A stretch of DNA of 64,000 bases from Comamonadaceae bacterium G21597-S1 (lineage in GTDB: Bacteria; Pseudomonadota; Gammaproteobacteria; Burkholderiales; Burkholderiaceae_C). Location of the stretch: contig JAPWHR010000003.1 of the NCBI GenBank assembly GCA_027214345.1, positions 124,001 to 188,000 on the forward strand. Reading direction: 5' to 3'. Positions 40,916-50,159 of the stretch are shown in pieces. The translations under genes were made by a program, and so were the position numbers. The notes under the pieces are model-generated. The model searched no databases. It saw only the letters and a list, made by a program, of their open reading frames with translations, and was not told the origin of the DNA. The stretch's first letter is position 1; the number at the start of each line of letters is the position of its first letter.

Positions 40916-42157
40916 TCAGGCTGCCCCGGCACCCGCCGCCAGCACCCGGCGCTGCGCCAGCAGCAGCATCGCGATCGCCACCAGGCTCATCACCAGCAGC
41001 AACCACAGGCCATATTGGTAACCCACGCCGGGCTGCCACAACAGGCCCATCACCAGCGGCGCCGCCGCACGGGTCAGGGCCAGCGGCACGCCCAGCGCGC
41101 CGTTGAGGCTGGCCACGTGTTCCCGACTCACGTATTGCGCGATCGCCGTGCCCTTGACGATGGTCAGCATGCCGTTGCCGGCGCCATACAACGCGACAAA
41201 GGCCAGCACCAGCACCAGTGCACCCGTGCCGGTCCCCAGCAGCGGCGCCAGCAGCAAGGCGGCCAGGCCGGCCGGGATCAGGCAGGGGATGAAGCGGTTG
41301 GCCACATGGACGTCGAACCGGCGTTCGAAGAAATACAACAACAGTCGTCCCGCCACCTGCAACACGCCAATACTCGCCGGCACGGCGATCGCCCAGGTCT
41401 CGGCCATGCCACGCTCGCGCAACAGGCTGACCAGGTGCGCCGGCAAGGCCGCGGTGGCGGCCATGAACAACACGATGAAACTGCCCACCAGCAGGAATGG
41501 CGCGCTCGTCAGCAGGTGGCGCAAACCCGCCACCGGTTCGGCCGTGGCCGTGGCCGTGGCCGTGGCCGATGCGGCGGGCGCGACACGCCGGGGCGCATCG
41601 CGCAGCAGGACGGCGTGAATGGGCAGGCAGACACAAAAATGCAGGCCCGCCAGTGCCCACAACGCGCCACGCCAGCCCCAGCTGTCGATCAGCCAGGCCG
41701 TCAACGGGATGAACACCGTGCTGGCCAGGCCGCCGAGAAAGGTCATCGTGATGATGGCGCGCCGGAAGTCGTTCGGGAACCGCCGTGTCACGACGGCGAA
41801 CACCGGCGTGTACAACACGGCCGACATGGCCACGCCCAAGGCCGTCCAGACCAGGTAGAAACCGGCCAGGCTGGTCACGAAGGTGTGCAACACCAGGCAC
41901 AGGCCCGCCAGCGCCGAACCCAGCGTCATGACCCGCCGCTCGTGGCCCTGGTCGATCCAGCGACCGATGGCATAGGCACACAGGCCTTCGGCCAGCAGGG
42001 CCAGGCTGAACGCGACCGAGCTCTGCGCCCGGCTCACGCCCAGCGCCTGCTCGATCGGCCCGATCAGCAGCGCAAAGGTGTAGAACACGCTGCCCCAGCT
42101 GATCAGCTGTGCAAGCGACAAGCCGAGAATCAGGTTGCGCTGGGCGGAGGAACGCAT
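40916..42157 (-). CDS. MFS transporter
   Basis: A 413-residue major facilitator superfamily transporter with 12 predicted helices and a cytoplasmic loop between helices 6 and 7. The helix 2-3 loop carries GRWIDQGHERRVMTLGS, the position of the MFS A-motif. The central loop contains a Thr-Ala dipeptide run (ATATATATA) encoded by a hexanucleotide repeat at 41541-41567. It resembles the monocarboxylate/oxalate-formate-like MFS group; substrate is unknown. The ATG at 42157 is used because the upstream in-frame codons do not look like a membrane N-terminus. Confidence 0.85.
   Translation of the reverse strand: MRSSAQRNLILGLSLAQLISWGSVFYTFALLIGPIEQALGVSRAQSSVAFSLALLAEGLCAYAIGRWIDQGHERRVMTLGSALAGLCLVLHTFVTSLAGFYLVWTALGVAMSAVLYTPVFAVVTRRFPNDFRRAIITMTFLGGLASTVFIPLTAWLIDSWGWRGALWALAGLHFCVCLPIHAVLLRDAPRRVAPAASATATATATAEPVAGLRHLLTSAPFLLVGSFIVLFMAATAALPAHLVSLLRERGMAETWAIAVPASIGVLQVAGRLLLYFFERRFDVHVANRFIPCLIPAGLAALLLAPLLGTGTGALVLVLAFVALYGAGNGMLTIVKGTAIAQYVSREHVASLNGALGVPLALTRAAAPLVMGLLWQPGVGYQYGLWLLLVMSLVAIAMLLLAQRRVLAAGAGAA
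41541..41567 (-). repeat. Hexanucleotide microsatellite in MFS transporter loop
   Basis: Four and a half perfect copies of GCCGTG (plus strand) encode alternating alanine and threonine in the central cytoplasmic loop of the transporter. Because the unit is six bases, changes in copy number would alter loop length without breaking the frame. Confidence 0.75.
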
Positions 42158-42219
42158 GTCAACGCGTCGATCGGGAGGTGGCCATGCGCCGAGTATCCAT
42201 CGAAGCGGCGTGGCATCCG

Positions 42220-43449
42220 TCAGCCGTCCAGCAGCAGGCGATGCCGCCGGCGCAACGCCCATCCCATCACCCATCCGAGCACGACCATCACCGCGCCGCC
42301 CAGCGCGACGACGCTGCGCGAACCCACCGTTTCAAACAGGCTGGACGCCAATGACGCGCCCATCGACTGCCCCAGGAACAATGCCGACGCGAACAGCGAC
42401 ACCGCCGTGCCGCGCGCGGCGGGCGCCATCTGCGCCGCGTTGGCCTGCATCGTGTTGTGGAACATCGCAAAGCCGAACCCCGCCACGACACTGGCCGGGC
42501 CGGTCAGTTGCCAGAGCGGCGTATAGGCGACGACCAGCGCGCACACGCCCATCAGGCTGCCACCGAGCACACTCAATCCATGCTGTCCGAGCCGGGTGAT
42601 CAGGCGCCGGGCAGCGACCAGGTAGACCAGGCTGCCCAGGCCGAACAACGCGACGATGGCGCCGGCCGTCGATACCGGCAGGCCCATCGCATCTTGCAGG
42701 TGCGCCGCCCACAAGGCCAGCACACCCATGCCCACGGCGCCTTCGACGAAGGCGACCAGCAACACGGTGCGCGACCAGGGACCCGAGACAATGGGCCAGG
42801 TCTGGGCAAAAAACGAGGGGCGCCGACCGCCGACCGCGGGTGCCACAGCCGGCACGGCCAGCGCCTTCTGACGACGCCAGTCCCACAACAGGAACAGGCC
42901 GACGAGGCCCAGCAACAGTGCCAGGAAGCCGAACGACCAGCGCCATCCCAGCGATTGCGTGAACACACCGCCGATCAACTGCCCGGAGGCCGCACCCAGC
43001 GTGGTTCCCACACCGACCCTTGCAATGGTTTCCTGGATCTGCGCGCCGTGCACGGTGTCGCCAATCCAGGCCAGCGTCAAGGGCACGATGGCCGCCGTGG
43101 CAATCCCCATGGCCATGCGCGCGAACAGCAGCATCGGCAGGCTGCCGGCCAGCGCCGCCATCACACTGCACAGGCAGCAGGCGAGCGAGGCCCAGGCCAC
43201 GATGCGGAACTTTCCGAGCCGATCGCCCAGCGGCCCATAGACGAACTGCGCCACGCCATAACCCAACGCAAACAGGGACACGACCTGCGCCGCCTGCGAC
43301 AGGTCGACCGAGAACACCCGCGCGAGTTCCGGCAGCATCGGGTCGCACACGCGCTGCGCGAACATGCTGCAGAAACACGCCAGCGACAGCAGCAGGATCG
43401 ACCGCCGGGTGACCGCGGTGATAGGCAAGGGTGTGGCGACCACCGGCAT
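42220..43449 (-). CDS. MFS transporter (DHA1-like)
   Basis: A 409-residue major facilitator with 12 hydrophobic helices. The A-like motif between helices 2 and 3 reads GYGVAQFVYGPLGDRLGKFR, and the YGPLGDRLGK core is typical of drug:H+ antiporter family 1 and sugar-efflux type transporters. It probably exports a small hydrophobic compound or metabolite. It is co-directional with and 62 bp upstream of the other MFS gene, but the two are not close in sequence. Nothing in the context fixes the substrate. Confidence 0.85.
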   Translation of the reverse strand: MPVVATPLPITAVTRRSILLLSLACFCSMFAQRVCDPMLPELARVFSVDLSQAAQVVSLFALGYGVAQFVYGPLGDRLGKFRIVAWASLACCLCSVMAALAGSLPMLLFARMAMGIATAAIVPLTLAWIGDTVHGAQIQETIARVGVGTTLGAASGQLIGGVFTQSLGWRWSFGFLALLLGLVGLFLLWDWRRQKALAVPAVAPAVGGRRPSFFAQTWPIVSGPWSRTVLLVAFVEGAVGMGVLALWAAHLQDAMGLPVSTAGAIVALFGLGSLVYLVAARRLITRLGQHGLSVLGGSLMGVCALVVAYTPLWQLTGPASVVAGFGFAMFHNTMQANAAQMAPAARGTAVSLFASALFLGQSMGASLASSLFETVGSRSVVALGGAVMVVLGWVMGWALRRRHRLLLDG

Positions 43450-43521
43450 GCAGTGCGAGCGCGATGCGGAATCAGCTTGCGCCGGTCAACGGCGACTGGC
43501 GTGAACCCTGCAACCGGATCG

Positions 43522-44793
43522 TCAGACGATGCCGGCGCCGCGCAGTGCGGCGATGCGCGCGGCATCGAACCCCAGTTCGGCCAGCACCTCGTCGGTATGT
43601 TCGCCCAGGGCCGGCGGCGGCCGGCGCAGCACCGGCGGGTTGGCCTGCAGACGCAGCGGGCTGGCCACGGTGCGGATCGCGGCGATGCCGTCGGCGGCCG
43701 CCAGTTGCGGCGCCCGGGCCTGCTCGACCACCAGTTCGCGCGCCGCCACCTGCGGATCGGCGAAGGCATGCGCCAGGTCGTTGATCGGGCCGCAGGGCAC
43801 GGCCTTGTCCTCGAGCAGCGCGATCCAGTCAGCGGTGTCGCGCGTACGTGTGACGGTTTCCATCAGCGGGATCAGTTCCTGGCGGTTGCGCACGCGCGCA
43901 CCCATGCCGGAGAAACGCGGGTCGGCGCTCCATTCCGGCCTGCCGGCCGCCTTGCAGAAGCGGCTGAACTGGCCGTCGTTGCCGATCGCCAGCAGCATCG
44001 AGCCGTCGCGCGTCGGAAAATCCTGGTACGGCGCCAGACTGGGATGGCTGTTGCCCTGGCGCTGCGGCACCTTGCCGGTGTTGAGATAACCGCTGGCCTG
44101 GTTGGCCAGGATGGCCATGCCCACGTCGAGCAGGGCCATGTCGATGTGCTGGCCTTCGCCGGTGCGGTGGCGCACCTCCAGCGCGGCCAGGATGGCCGAG
44201 GTCGCATAGACACCGGTGAACAGGTCGGTCAGCGCCACGCCCACGCGCAGCGGTCCGCCGCCGGGCTGGTCGTCGGCGCGGCCGGTGATGCTCATCATGC
44301 CGCTCATGGCCTGGATCATCAGGTCGTAGCCGGCACGTTCCGCATACGGCCCGTACTGGCCAAAACCGGTGATCGAACAATAGATCAGGCGCGGGTTCAG
44401 CGCCTTCAGGCTGGCATAGTCCAGCCCGTAGGCCTTCAGGCCGCCAAGCTTGAAGTTCTCGACCACGATGTCGCTGTGCTCGGCCATCTGGCGCACCAGC
44501 GCCTGCCCCTCGGGACTGGAGAGGTTGACCGTGATCGATCGCTTGTTGCGATTGGTGCCGTTGAAGTAGGTGGCCTGCGTGGTGTCCTGGCCGTCGGCAT
44601 CGGGCATGAACGGAGGCCCCCAATGGCGGGTGTCGTCGCCTTCGCCGGGACGCTCGACCTTGATCACGTCGGCGCCCAGGTCGGCCAGCATCTGGGTGCA
44701 CCAGGGCCCAGCGAGCACGCGAGACAGGTCCAGCACCTTGAGGTGGGCCAAGGCTCCGGTGCCTGGAGCCGCGGCTGTTTTTGGATGAGTCAT
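43522..44793 (-). CDS. CaiB/BaiF family CoA-transferase (glutarate-type candidate)
   Basis: A 423-residue type III CoA-transferase. The family start LKVLDLSRVLAGPWCTQMLADLGADVIKVERP is present (residues about 15-50), with the catalytic aspartate in GQHIDMALLD (around residue 205). It moves CoA between acyl-CoA and free acid. It follows gcdH on the same strand, with 156 bp that contain a palindromic repeat. Pairing with glutaryl-CoA dehydrogenase suggests a succinyl-CoA:glutarate CoA-transferase role, that is, activation of glutarate; this is inference from context. Confidence 0.88.
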   Translation of the reverse strand: MTHPKTAAAPGTGALAHLKVLDLSRVLAGPWCTQMLADLGADVIKVERPGEGDDTRHWGPPFMPDADGQDTTQATYFNGTNRNKRSITVNLSSPEGQALVRQMAEHSDIVVENFKLGGLKAYGLDYASLKALNPRLIYCSITGFGQYGPYAERAGYDLMIQAMSGMMSITGRADDQPGGGPLRVGVALTDLFTGVYATSAILAALEVRHRTGEGQHIDMALLDVGMAILANQASGYLNTGKVPQRQGNSHPSLAPYQDFPTRDGSMLLAIGNDGQFSRFCKAAGRPEWSADPRFSGMGARVRNRQELIPLMETVTRTRDTADWIALLEDKAVPCGPINDLAHAFADPQVAARELVVEQARAPQLAAADGIAAIRTVASPLRLQANPPVLRRPPPALGEHTDEVLAELGFDAARIAALRGAGIV

Positions 44794-44839
44794 TTCAGTT
44801 TTCCATGGCGCTGTGCGCCACCCACGAGGCATGAAAGTT

Positions 44840-44946
44840 CAAGGGGCCGCCGCGCACGGCCGCTCCGAAGCGGCCGGCGCGCCCCCCAGTGGGGGGTTCG
44901 GCCGGTTTACACGCAGTGAAACCGGACAGACGGGGGGCGTCTTTCA
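44840..44946 (-). repeat. Multi-hairpin palindromic repeat (family B) at the gcdH stop
   Basis: A GC-rich element of about 107 bp that begins three bases after the gcdH stop codon. It contains four potential hairpins: GGCGT/ACGCC around GAAAG, CCGGTTT/AAACCGG (44902-44908 and 44919-44925), CCCCCCAGTGGGGGG (44882-44896) and GGCCGCT-CCGA-AGCGGCC (44858-44875). The same order of hairpins recurs at 53980-54087, and partly at 54088-54153, after dctM. It could serve as a 3' transcript stabiliser or terminator. Confidence 0.85.
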
Positions 44947-44949
44947 CGC

Positions 44950-46146
44950 CTAATTCGCGAACGCCGCGATGCCGGTCTGGGCCCGGCCCAGGATCAGCGC
45001 GTGGATGTCGTGCGTGCCTTCGTAGGTGTTGACCACCTCCAGGTTCACCAGGTGGCGTGCCACGCCGAACTCGTCGGAGATGCCGTTGCCGCCCATCATG
45101 TCGCGCGCCAGGCGGGCGATATCGAGCGACTTGCCGCAGGAGTTGCGCTTGAGGATGGAGGTGATCTCGACCGCCGCCGAACCTTCGTCCTTCATGCGGC
45201 CCAGGCGCAGGCAGCCCTGCAGGCCGAGCGCGATCTCGGTCTGCATGTCGGCCAGCTTCTTCTGGATCAGCTGGTTGGCCGCCAGCGGGCGGCCGAACTG
45301 CTTGCGGTCCAGCGTGTACTGGCGCGCGCGCAGCCAGCAGTCTTCGGCCGCACCCAGGGCACCCCAGGCGATGCCGTAACGCGCCGAATTCAGGCAGGTG
45401 AACGGACCCTTGAGCCCTTGCACCTCGGGAAAGGCGTTTTCCTCCGGGCAGAACACGCCGTCCATGACGATCTCGCCGGTGACCGACGCGCGCAGGCCGA
45501 CCTTGCCGTGGATCGGCGGCGCGCTCAGGCCCTTGGCGCCTTTCTCGAGCACAAAGCCGCGAATCGGGCCGACCTGGCCGGACTCGGACACTTCCTTGGC
45601 CCAGACGACGAACACATCGGCCATCGGGCTGTTGGAGATCCACATCTTGGAGCCGCTCAGCTTGTAACCGCCGGCAACCTTGTGCGCACGTGTGGCCATG
45701 GAACCGGGGTCGGAGCCGTGGTCGGGCTCGGTCAGGCCGAAACAGCCGATCCACTCGCCGGTGGCGAGCTTGGGCAGGTATTTCTGCTTCTGTGCCTCGG
45801 TACCGAACTCGAAGATCGGCACCATGACCAGCGAGGACTGCACGCTCATCATCGAGCGGTAACCGGAGTCGACCCGCTCGACTTCGCGTGCGATCAGGCC
45901 ATACGCCACGTAGTTCAGGCCCGGGCCACCATACTGCTCGGGAATGGTCGGGCCGAGCAGCCCGAGTTCGCCCATTTCGCGGAAGATGGCCACGTCGGTC
46001 GTGCCGTTGCGGAACGCCTCGATGACGCGCGGCTGCAGCTTGTCCTGGCAATAGGCCGCCGCGGCGTCGCGCACCATGCGTTCGTCGTCACTGAGTTGGG
46101 ACTCGAGCAGGAAAGGATCCTGCCAGTTGAATGCCGCGTGGGCCAT
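44950..46146 (-). CDS. gcdH: Glutaryl-CoA dehydrogenase GcdH
   Basis: A 398-residue acyl-CoA dehydrogenase that oxidises and decarboxylates glutaryl-CoA to crotonyl-CoA in lysine, tryptophan and aromatic degradation. Family-specific blocks are present: [48 protein letters not shown], and the C-terminal [18 protein letters not shown], whose glutamate is the catalytic base. CAGGAG lies seven bases upstream of the ATG. It is divergent from a LysR gene and followed by a CoA-transferase, the usual glutarate cluster. Confidence 0.94.
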   Translation of the reverse strand: MAHAAFNWQDPFLLESQLSDDERMVRDAAAAYCQDKLQPRVIEAFRNGTTDVAIFREMGELGLLGPTIPEQYGGPGLNYVAYGLIAREVERVDSGYRSMMSVQSSLVMVPIFEFGTEAQKQKYLPKLATGEWIGCFGLTEPDHGSDPGSMATRAHKVAGGYKLSGSKMWISNSPMADVFVVWAKEVSESGQVGPIRGFVLEKGAKGLSAPPIHGKVGLRASVTGEIVMDGVFCPEENAFPEVQGLKGPFTCLNSARYGIAWGALGAAEDCWLRARQYTLDRKQFGRPLAANQLIQKKLADMQTEIALGLQGCLRLGRMKDEGSAAVEITSILKRNSCGKSLDIARLARDMMGGNGISDEFGVARHLVNLEVVNTYEGTHDIHALILGRAQTGIAAFAN

Positions 46147-46365
46147 GCCATTGCTCCTGGATTGGTCGATAGAGGCCCGATCGTAGTGGCAGGCGGCGCC
46201 GGGGACAACCGCAAATTCGGAATCCAGAAATGAGATTTTCGAATATCTGGACCAAATCCAAGGCCGTCGATCCGGTGGACGGCGGCGACACCTTCCTTTT
46301 ATTTCAACGACTTTCCGATCCGACACGACTTCTAGACGTTGCCAGTTGTGTGTATTCTTCACACC

Positions 46366-47262
46366 ATGCGGCGCAAGATCCCCTCCCTGCAGGCATTGGC
46401 CTGTTTCGACGCCGCGGCCCGGCACGAAAGTTATACGCGGGCCGCGCAGGAGCTGGCGCTGACCCAAAGCGCGGTGTCGCGCCAGATCTCCGCTCTGGAG
46501 CAGTATCTGGGACAGGCCTTGTTCCAGCGTACCCGCCACGGCGTGGCCTTGACCGAACGTGGCAGCGCCTATGCTCGGCAGATCGCGCCGCGACTGCAGG
46601 CGCTCGAGCGCGACACGCTCGAGGCCATGTCCGGCCATGGCGCCCAGCAAACCCTGTTGCTGGCCGCAGTGCCCACCTTCGCCAGCCGATGGCTGATCCC
46701 GCGCCTGCCGGACCTGGCGCAGCGCCATCCGCAACTGGTGGTGCATATCGAGACCCGGACCCGGCCGTTCCTGTTCGCCGACACCGACTTCGACGCGGCC
46801 TTGTATGCCGGCACCCCGCAGCAACTGCGCGACTGGGCGGGAACCCGCTCGACCCTGCTGCTGCAGGAAGATCTGGTGCCGGTCTGCGCGCCCGCGTTGC
46901 TGCCGGACGGGCGCATGCGCACGCCCGAGGAACTGGCCACCATGCCTTTGCTGCAGCAAAGCACCCGACCGCAAGCCTGGCGCCAATGGTTCCAGCGCGC
47001 CTCGGTCGCGGCACCGATGGCATTGGCAGGCCCGCGCTATGAGCTGTTTTCGCTGACGGTGGCCGCCGCCGTGCATGCCATGGGTGTCGCGCTGGTACCA
47101 CGGATGCTGATCGAACATGAACTGGCGGCCGGACAGCTGGTCCAGGCCTGCGCCCATGCCCTCGCGGCCGAGCGCGCCTACTACCTGGTGCGCCCGGAGC
47201 AACAGGAAACCAAACCGGTCGTTCTGCAATTGATGGCCTGGCTGCAGCAGCAGGCGACCTGA
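46366..47262 (+). CDS. LysR-family regulator (GcvA-like; probable regulator of gcdH)
   Basis: A 298-residue LysR-type regulator. The HTH spans [20 protein letters not shown] to about residue 65 ([20 protein letters not shown]), and the effector domain follows to about 290; the pattern is that of the GcvA group. The ATG at 46366 matches the family start. It is divergent from gcdH across 219 bp, so activation of gcdH in response to glutarate or glutaryl-CoA is the simplest model, as known for GcdR-type regulators. Confidence 0.88.
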   Translation: MRRKIPSLQALACFDAAARHESYTRAAQELALTQSAVSRQISALEQYLGQALFQRTRHGVALTERGSAYARQIAPRLQALERDTLEAMSGHGAQQTLLLAAVPTFASRWLIPRLPDLAQRHPQLVVHIETRTRPFLFADTDFDAALYAGTPQQLRDWAGTRSTLLLQEDLVPVCAPALLPDGRMRTPEELATMPLLQQSTRPQAWRQWFQRASVAAPMALAGPRYELFSLTVAAAVHAMGVALVPRMLIEHELAAGQLVQACAHALAAERAYYLVRPEQQETKPVVLQLMAWLQQQAT

Positions 47263-47403
47263 CCACCGCCACCAGCTGGCTCGCGGAAGGGACCGACCCA
47301 TTGATACACATGCTCACCAGTGCCGTGCCATCGGGGATAATTCCGGTGTAAAAACAAAACACTTGCCCGCGTCAAGCCTGGGCGCGCCACTCGCAAGGAG
47401 ACC

Positions 47404-47727
47404 ATGATGGCAACATCTGGGAAAAACGAATCGTTGGGCTTCCCACCTCTGAAATGGGAAGAAGAAGAGCAGGCGACCCGGCCCATGCCCCTGCATGAGC
47501 TGCCACGCCAGGTCGGCATCGACAATGCCATGGCCATCATTGCGAAACGCCATGAACGCATCGCGAAAGCGATCACCGTGTTCTGGGGTTCGCAGGACTG
47601 CGTCGACTACATGGAAAAACTCGTGATGAGCGGTGGAGACGGCTTCGGCAATGCCCGTGTCGGTTTCAAGCCCGAGGTGGTATCGGCGCTGATGAGCCTG
47701 ATCAGCCTGCACGAACGGGACCAGTAG
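47404..47727 (+). CDS. Small hypothetical protein
   Basis: A 107-residue soluble protein of unknown family. It has an acidic N-terminal region (KWEEEEQATRPM), a helical core (AMAIIAKRHERIAKAITVFWGSQDC) and a C-terminal helix (EVVSALMSLISLHE). AAGGAG lies just before tandem ATG codons (47404 and 47407), so it is very likely translated. It stands alone between a LysR gene and the convergent aacS gene. The mixed helical core with WGSQDCVDYMEKL suggests a small regulatory or binding protein, but nothing specific is visible. Confidence 0.7.
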   Translation: MMATSGKNESLGFPPLKWEEEEQATRPMPLHELPRQVGIDNAMAIIAKRHERIAKAITVFWGSQDCVDYMEKLVMSGGDGFGNARVGFKPEVVSALMSLISLHERDQ

Positions 47728-47773
47728 CGCCCTCACGCCGCCATCGCCGCCGCCCCTGGCGCCCCGCCCGATG

Positions 47774-50107
47774 TCAGGCCACCGGCAGCTCCCGTGACTG
47801 CGCGAACGCCACATACCAGGCCAGGCAACCGGGATTGGCCATCGCCTCCCGGTTCACCACCTTGTCCAGCGGCTGACCGAGCAGCAACTTCTTGATCGGC
47901 AACTCCTGCTTCTTGCCGGACAGGGTGCGCGGAACCTCCTGCACCTGCAAAATGGCATTGGGAACAAAACGCGGCGACAACGCGGTCCGGATCGCCTGGT
48001 TGATGCGTGCCCGCAGCGCATCGTCGAGCGCAAGGCCCTCGCGCAACACCACGAACAAGGGCATGAAGCTGTCGCGGCCCAGGTACTCCAGGTCCACGAC
48101 CAGCGAATCGAGCACCTCGGGCAAGGCCTCGACCGCGCTGTACAACTCGCTCGTACCCATGCGCAGGCCATGGCGGTTGATGGTCGCATCCGAACGGCCG
48201 TAGATCACGCAGCCCCCGTTGGCGCCGACCTTGAGCCAATCCCCATGGCGCCAGACCCCCGGGTACATGTCGAAATAACTCGACAGATACCGCTCGTTGT
48301 TCGTATCGCCCCAGAGGTACAGCCGCATGGACGGAATCGGCTCCGTGCACACCAGCTCGCCGACGGCATCCGTCACCGGCTGGCCGTTCTCGTCCCAGGC
48401 CTGCACGGCGCAGCCCAGCAGGCGGCACTGCATCTCGCCAGGCACCTGCGGCAACTCGCGGTTGCCGCCGATGAAGGCGCCGGCGAAGTCCGTCCCCCCC
48501 GAGATATTGCACCACCAGACATCGGGGATATGGCCCCCACGCTCGCCCACTGCGTGTGGCTCGCTGCCCCCCGAGGGGGCTTGCGCGCCTTGGGACGGCC
48601 CGGCGCCGCGCAGGTCGCCCCCACGCTCGCCCACTGCGTGTGGCTCGCTGCCCCCCGAGGGGGCTTGCGCGCCTTGGGACGGCCCGGCGCCGCGCAGGTC
48701 GCCCCCACGCTCGCCCACTGCGTGTGGCTCGCTGCCCCCCGAGGGGGCTTGCGCGCCTTGGGACGGCCCGGCGCCGCGCAGGTCGCCCCCACGCTCGCCC
48801 ACTGCGTGGACGTTGCGGAGCTGCCGCGTCCCCCAGTTCTGCACGTCCTCGCTTAACGGCGATCCGGTCGTGCCCAGCGCGCGTATCTTGCGCAGGTCGC
48901 CGACGGTCGACAGTTCGAGGCCGGCCTTCATGCAGTTCGCATAGAACGCGGCACCGGCGCCGAAAAACGTGACCCCGAGTTCGGCCGCAAATCGCCACAA
49001 CGTGGACCAGTCCGGCGCGACGCGCTGGCCGCTTGCGTCATGGCTGCGCCCGGCCGGGCTGCCGTCGAAGATGCAGCAGGTCGCCCCGAGCAGCAGCCCC
49101 GACACCTGGGCGTTCCACATGACCCAGCCGGTCGAGCTGTACCAGTGGTAACGCTCGCCCCGGCTGTTGGGCAGATAACTGGCACCGACATCGTTGTGCA
49201 GGCCGACCAGTTCCATCGTCACCAGCGTCGTGCCCCCGTGCCCGTGCACGATCGGCTTCGGCAACCCGGTGGTGCCGCTGGAATAGACGATCCACAGCGG
49301 ATGGTCGAACGGCAGCCACAGCGGCTCGAACGCGCGCGTCTGCGCATCGTCGCGCCCGCAGGCCTGCGCAAGATCGAGATGTTCCAAGCTCGCATCGGCG
49401 CCCGACAAGGAACCGAGCTGGTCCAGCATCAACAGATGCCGCACCGTCGGCAACGCGGCGCGCAGCTGGCTCACGACGGCCAGCCGGTCCTGGTCCTGGC
49501 CGCCATGGGTCACGCCATCGCAGGCGATCAGCACCTTCGGTTCGATCTGCCGGAAGCGGTCGAGCACCGCATGCACGCCCATGTCGGGCGCGCAGATGCT
49601 CCAGACCGCGCCGATGCTGGCGCTGGCCAGGAAAGCGACGATGGCCTCGGGCACGTTCGGCAGGTAGGCGGCGACCCGGTCGCCCGGCTGCACGCCCTGG
49701 GCCTGCAGATGCAGCGCCAGCGATGCGACCCGCTGGCGCAGCTGCGGCCAGGACAGCTCACGCGGCGGGTTTTTCCCCAGGCTTTTTTCGTTGTGGCTGA
49801 TGACCGCGGGTTGGCCGGCGGCATGGGCGGCGTCCGCATGGCGCAGCGCCTGGCGCGCGTAGTTGACCTGGGCACCGGGAAACCAGCGGGCTCCCGGCAT
49901 GCGACGCTCGGCCAGCACCGCGGTGTGGGGGGTCGGCGATTGCAGCTCGTAGTAGTCCCACAGGCTTTGCCAGAACGCGTCGAGGTCGGCGATGGACCAG
50001 CGCCACAAGGCGTCGTAGTCGTCGAACCGCAAGCCGTTGCGTGCTTGCAGCCAATCCTGGTACAGCCGGATCTGGGGAACGTATGGGGCGGGGGTCGACG
50101 CATGCAT
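47774..50107 (-). CDS. aacS: Acetoacetyl-CoA synthetase with tandem-repeat insertion
   Basis: A 777-residue acyl-adenylate-forming enzyme activating acetoacetate to acetoacetyl-CoA. Adenylation motifs are present: YSSGTTGLPKPIVHGHGG, YHWYSSTGWVMWN, GSPLSEDV, SGGTDFAGAF, YGRSDATINRHGLRMGTSELY and the C-terminal lysine in LSGKKQELPIKKLL. Family members are about 650 residues. The excess is mostly an in-frame insertion of about 92 residues (about 434-525), three identical 28-residue repeats plus a partial, between two adenylation motifs. No stop is created, so a full-length enzyme with a disordered Gly/Ser/Pro-rich loop may form, but activity is not certain. Confidence 0.9.
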   Translation of the reverse strand: MHASTPAPYVPQIRLYQDWLQARNGLRFDDYDALWRWSIADLDAFWQSLWDYYELQSPTPHTAVLAERRMPGARWFPGAQVNYARQALRHADAAHAAGQPAVISHNEKSLGKNPPRELSWPQLRQRVASLALHLQAQGVQPGDRVAAYLPNVPEAIVAFLASASIGAVWSICAPDMGVHAVLDRFRQIEPKVLIACDGVTHGGQDQDRLAVVSQLRAALPTVRHLLMLDQLGSLSGADASLEHLDLAQACGRDDAQTRAFEPLWLPFDHPLWIVYSSGTTGLPKPIVHGHGGTTLVTMELVGLHNDVGASYLPNSRGERYHWYSSTGWVMWNAQVSGLLLGATCCIFDGSPAGRSHDASGQRVAPDWSTLWRFAAELGVTFFGAGAAFYANCMKAGLELSTVGDLRKIRALGTTGSPLSEDVQNWGTRQLRNVHAVGERGGDLRGAGPSQGAQAPSGGSEPHAVGERGGDLRGAGPSQGAQAPSGGSEPHAVGERGGDLRGAGPSQGAQAPSGGSEPHAVGERGGHIPDVWWCNISGGTDFAGAFIGGNRELPQVPGEMQCRLLGCAVQAWDENGQPVTDAVGELVCTEPIPSMRLYLWGDTNNERYLSSYFDMYPGVWRHGDWLKVGANGGCVIYGRSDATINRHGLRMGTSELYSAVEALPEVLDSLVVDLEYLGRDSFMPLFVVLREGLALDDALRARINQAIRTALSPRFVPNAILQVQEVPRTLSGKKQELPIKKLLLGQPLDKVVNREAMANPGCLAWYVAFAQSRELPVA
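48533..48808 (-). repeat. Tandem array of palindromic repeat (family A) inside aacS
   Basis: Three identical 84-bp units (starting at 48533, 48617 and 48701) and a 24-bp partial (48785-48808). 84 bp is 28 codons, so the reading frame is kept. Each unit contains the hairpin GCCCCC-TCG-GGGGGC and, on the coding strand, GCCGGGCCG, GGGGGGCAGCG and CACACGCAGTG, shared with the copy at the end of dctQ. Perfect identity implies recent amplification. There are no unique spacers, so this is not a CRISPR array. Confidence 0.95.
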
Positions 50108-50159
50108 GGCCGCAGATTAACGCAGGTCGACCGGTCACGGGTGCCCGGTGCATCAGGGT

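Noticed and set aside
46147-46365. LysR T-N11-A binding site between gcdH and its regulator
   Set aside because: Only weak short inverted repeats such as CAGA/TCTG were seen; not distinguishable from chance without comparison to relatives.
48533-48808. CRISPR-like repeat array
   Set aside because: Units are directly adjacent with no unique spacers, and they are inside a coding sequence.
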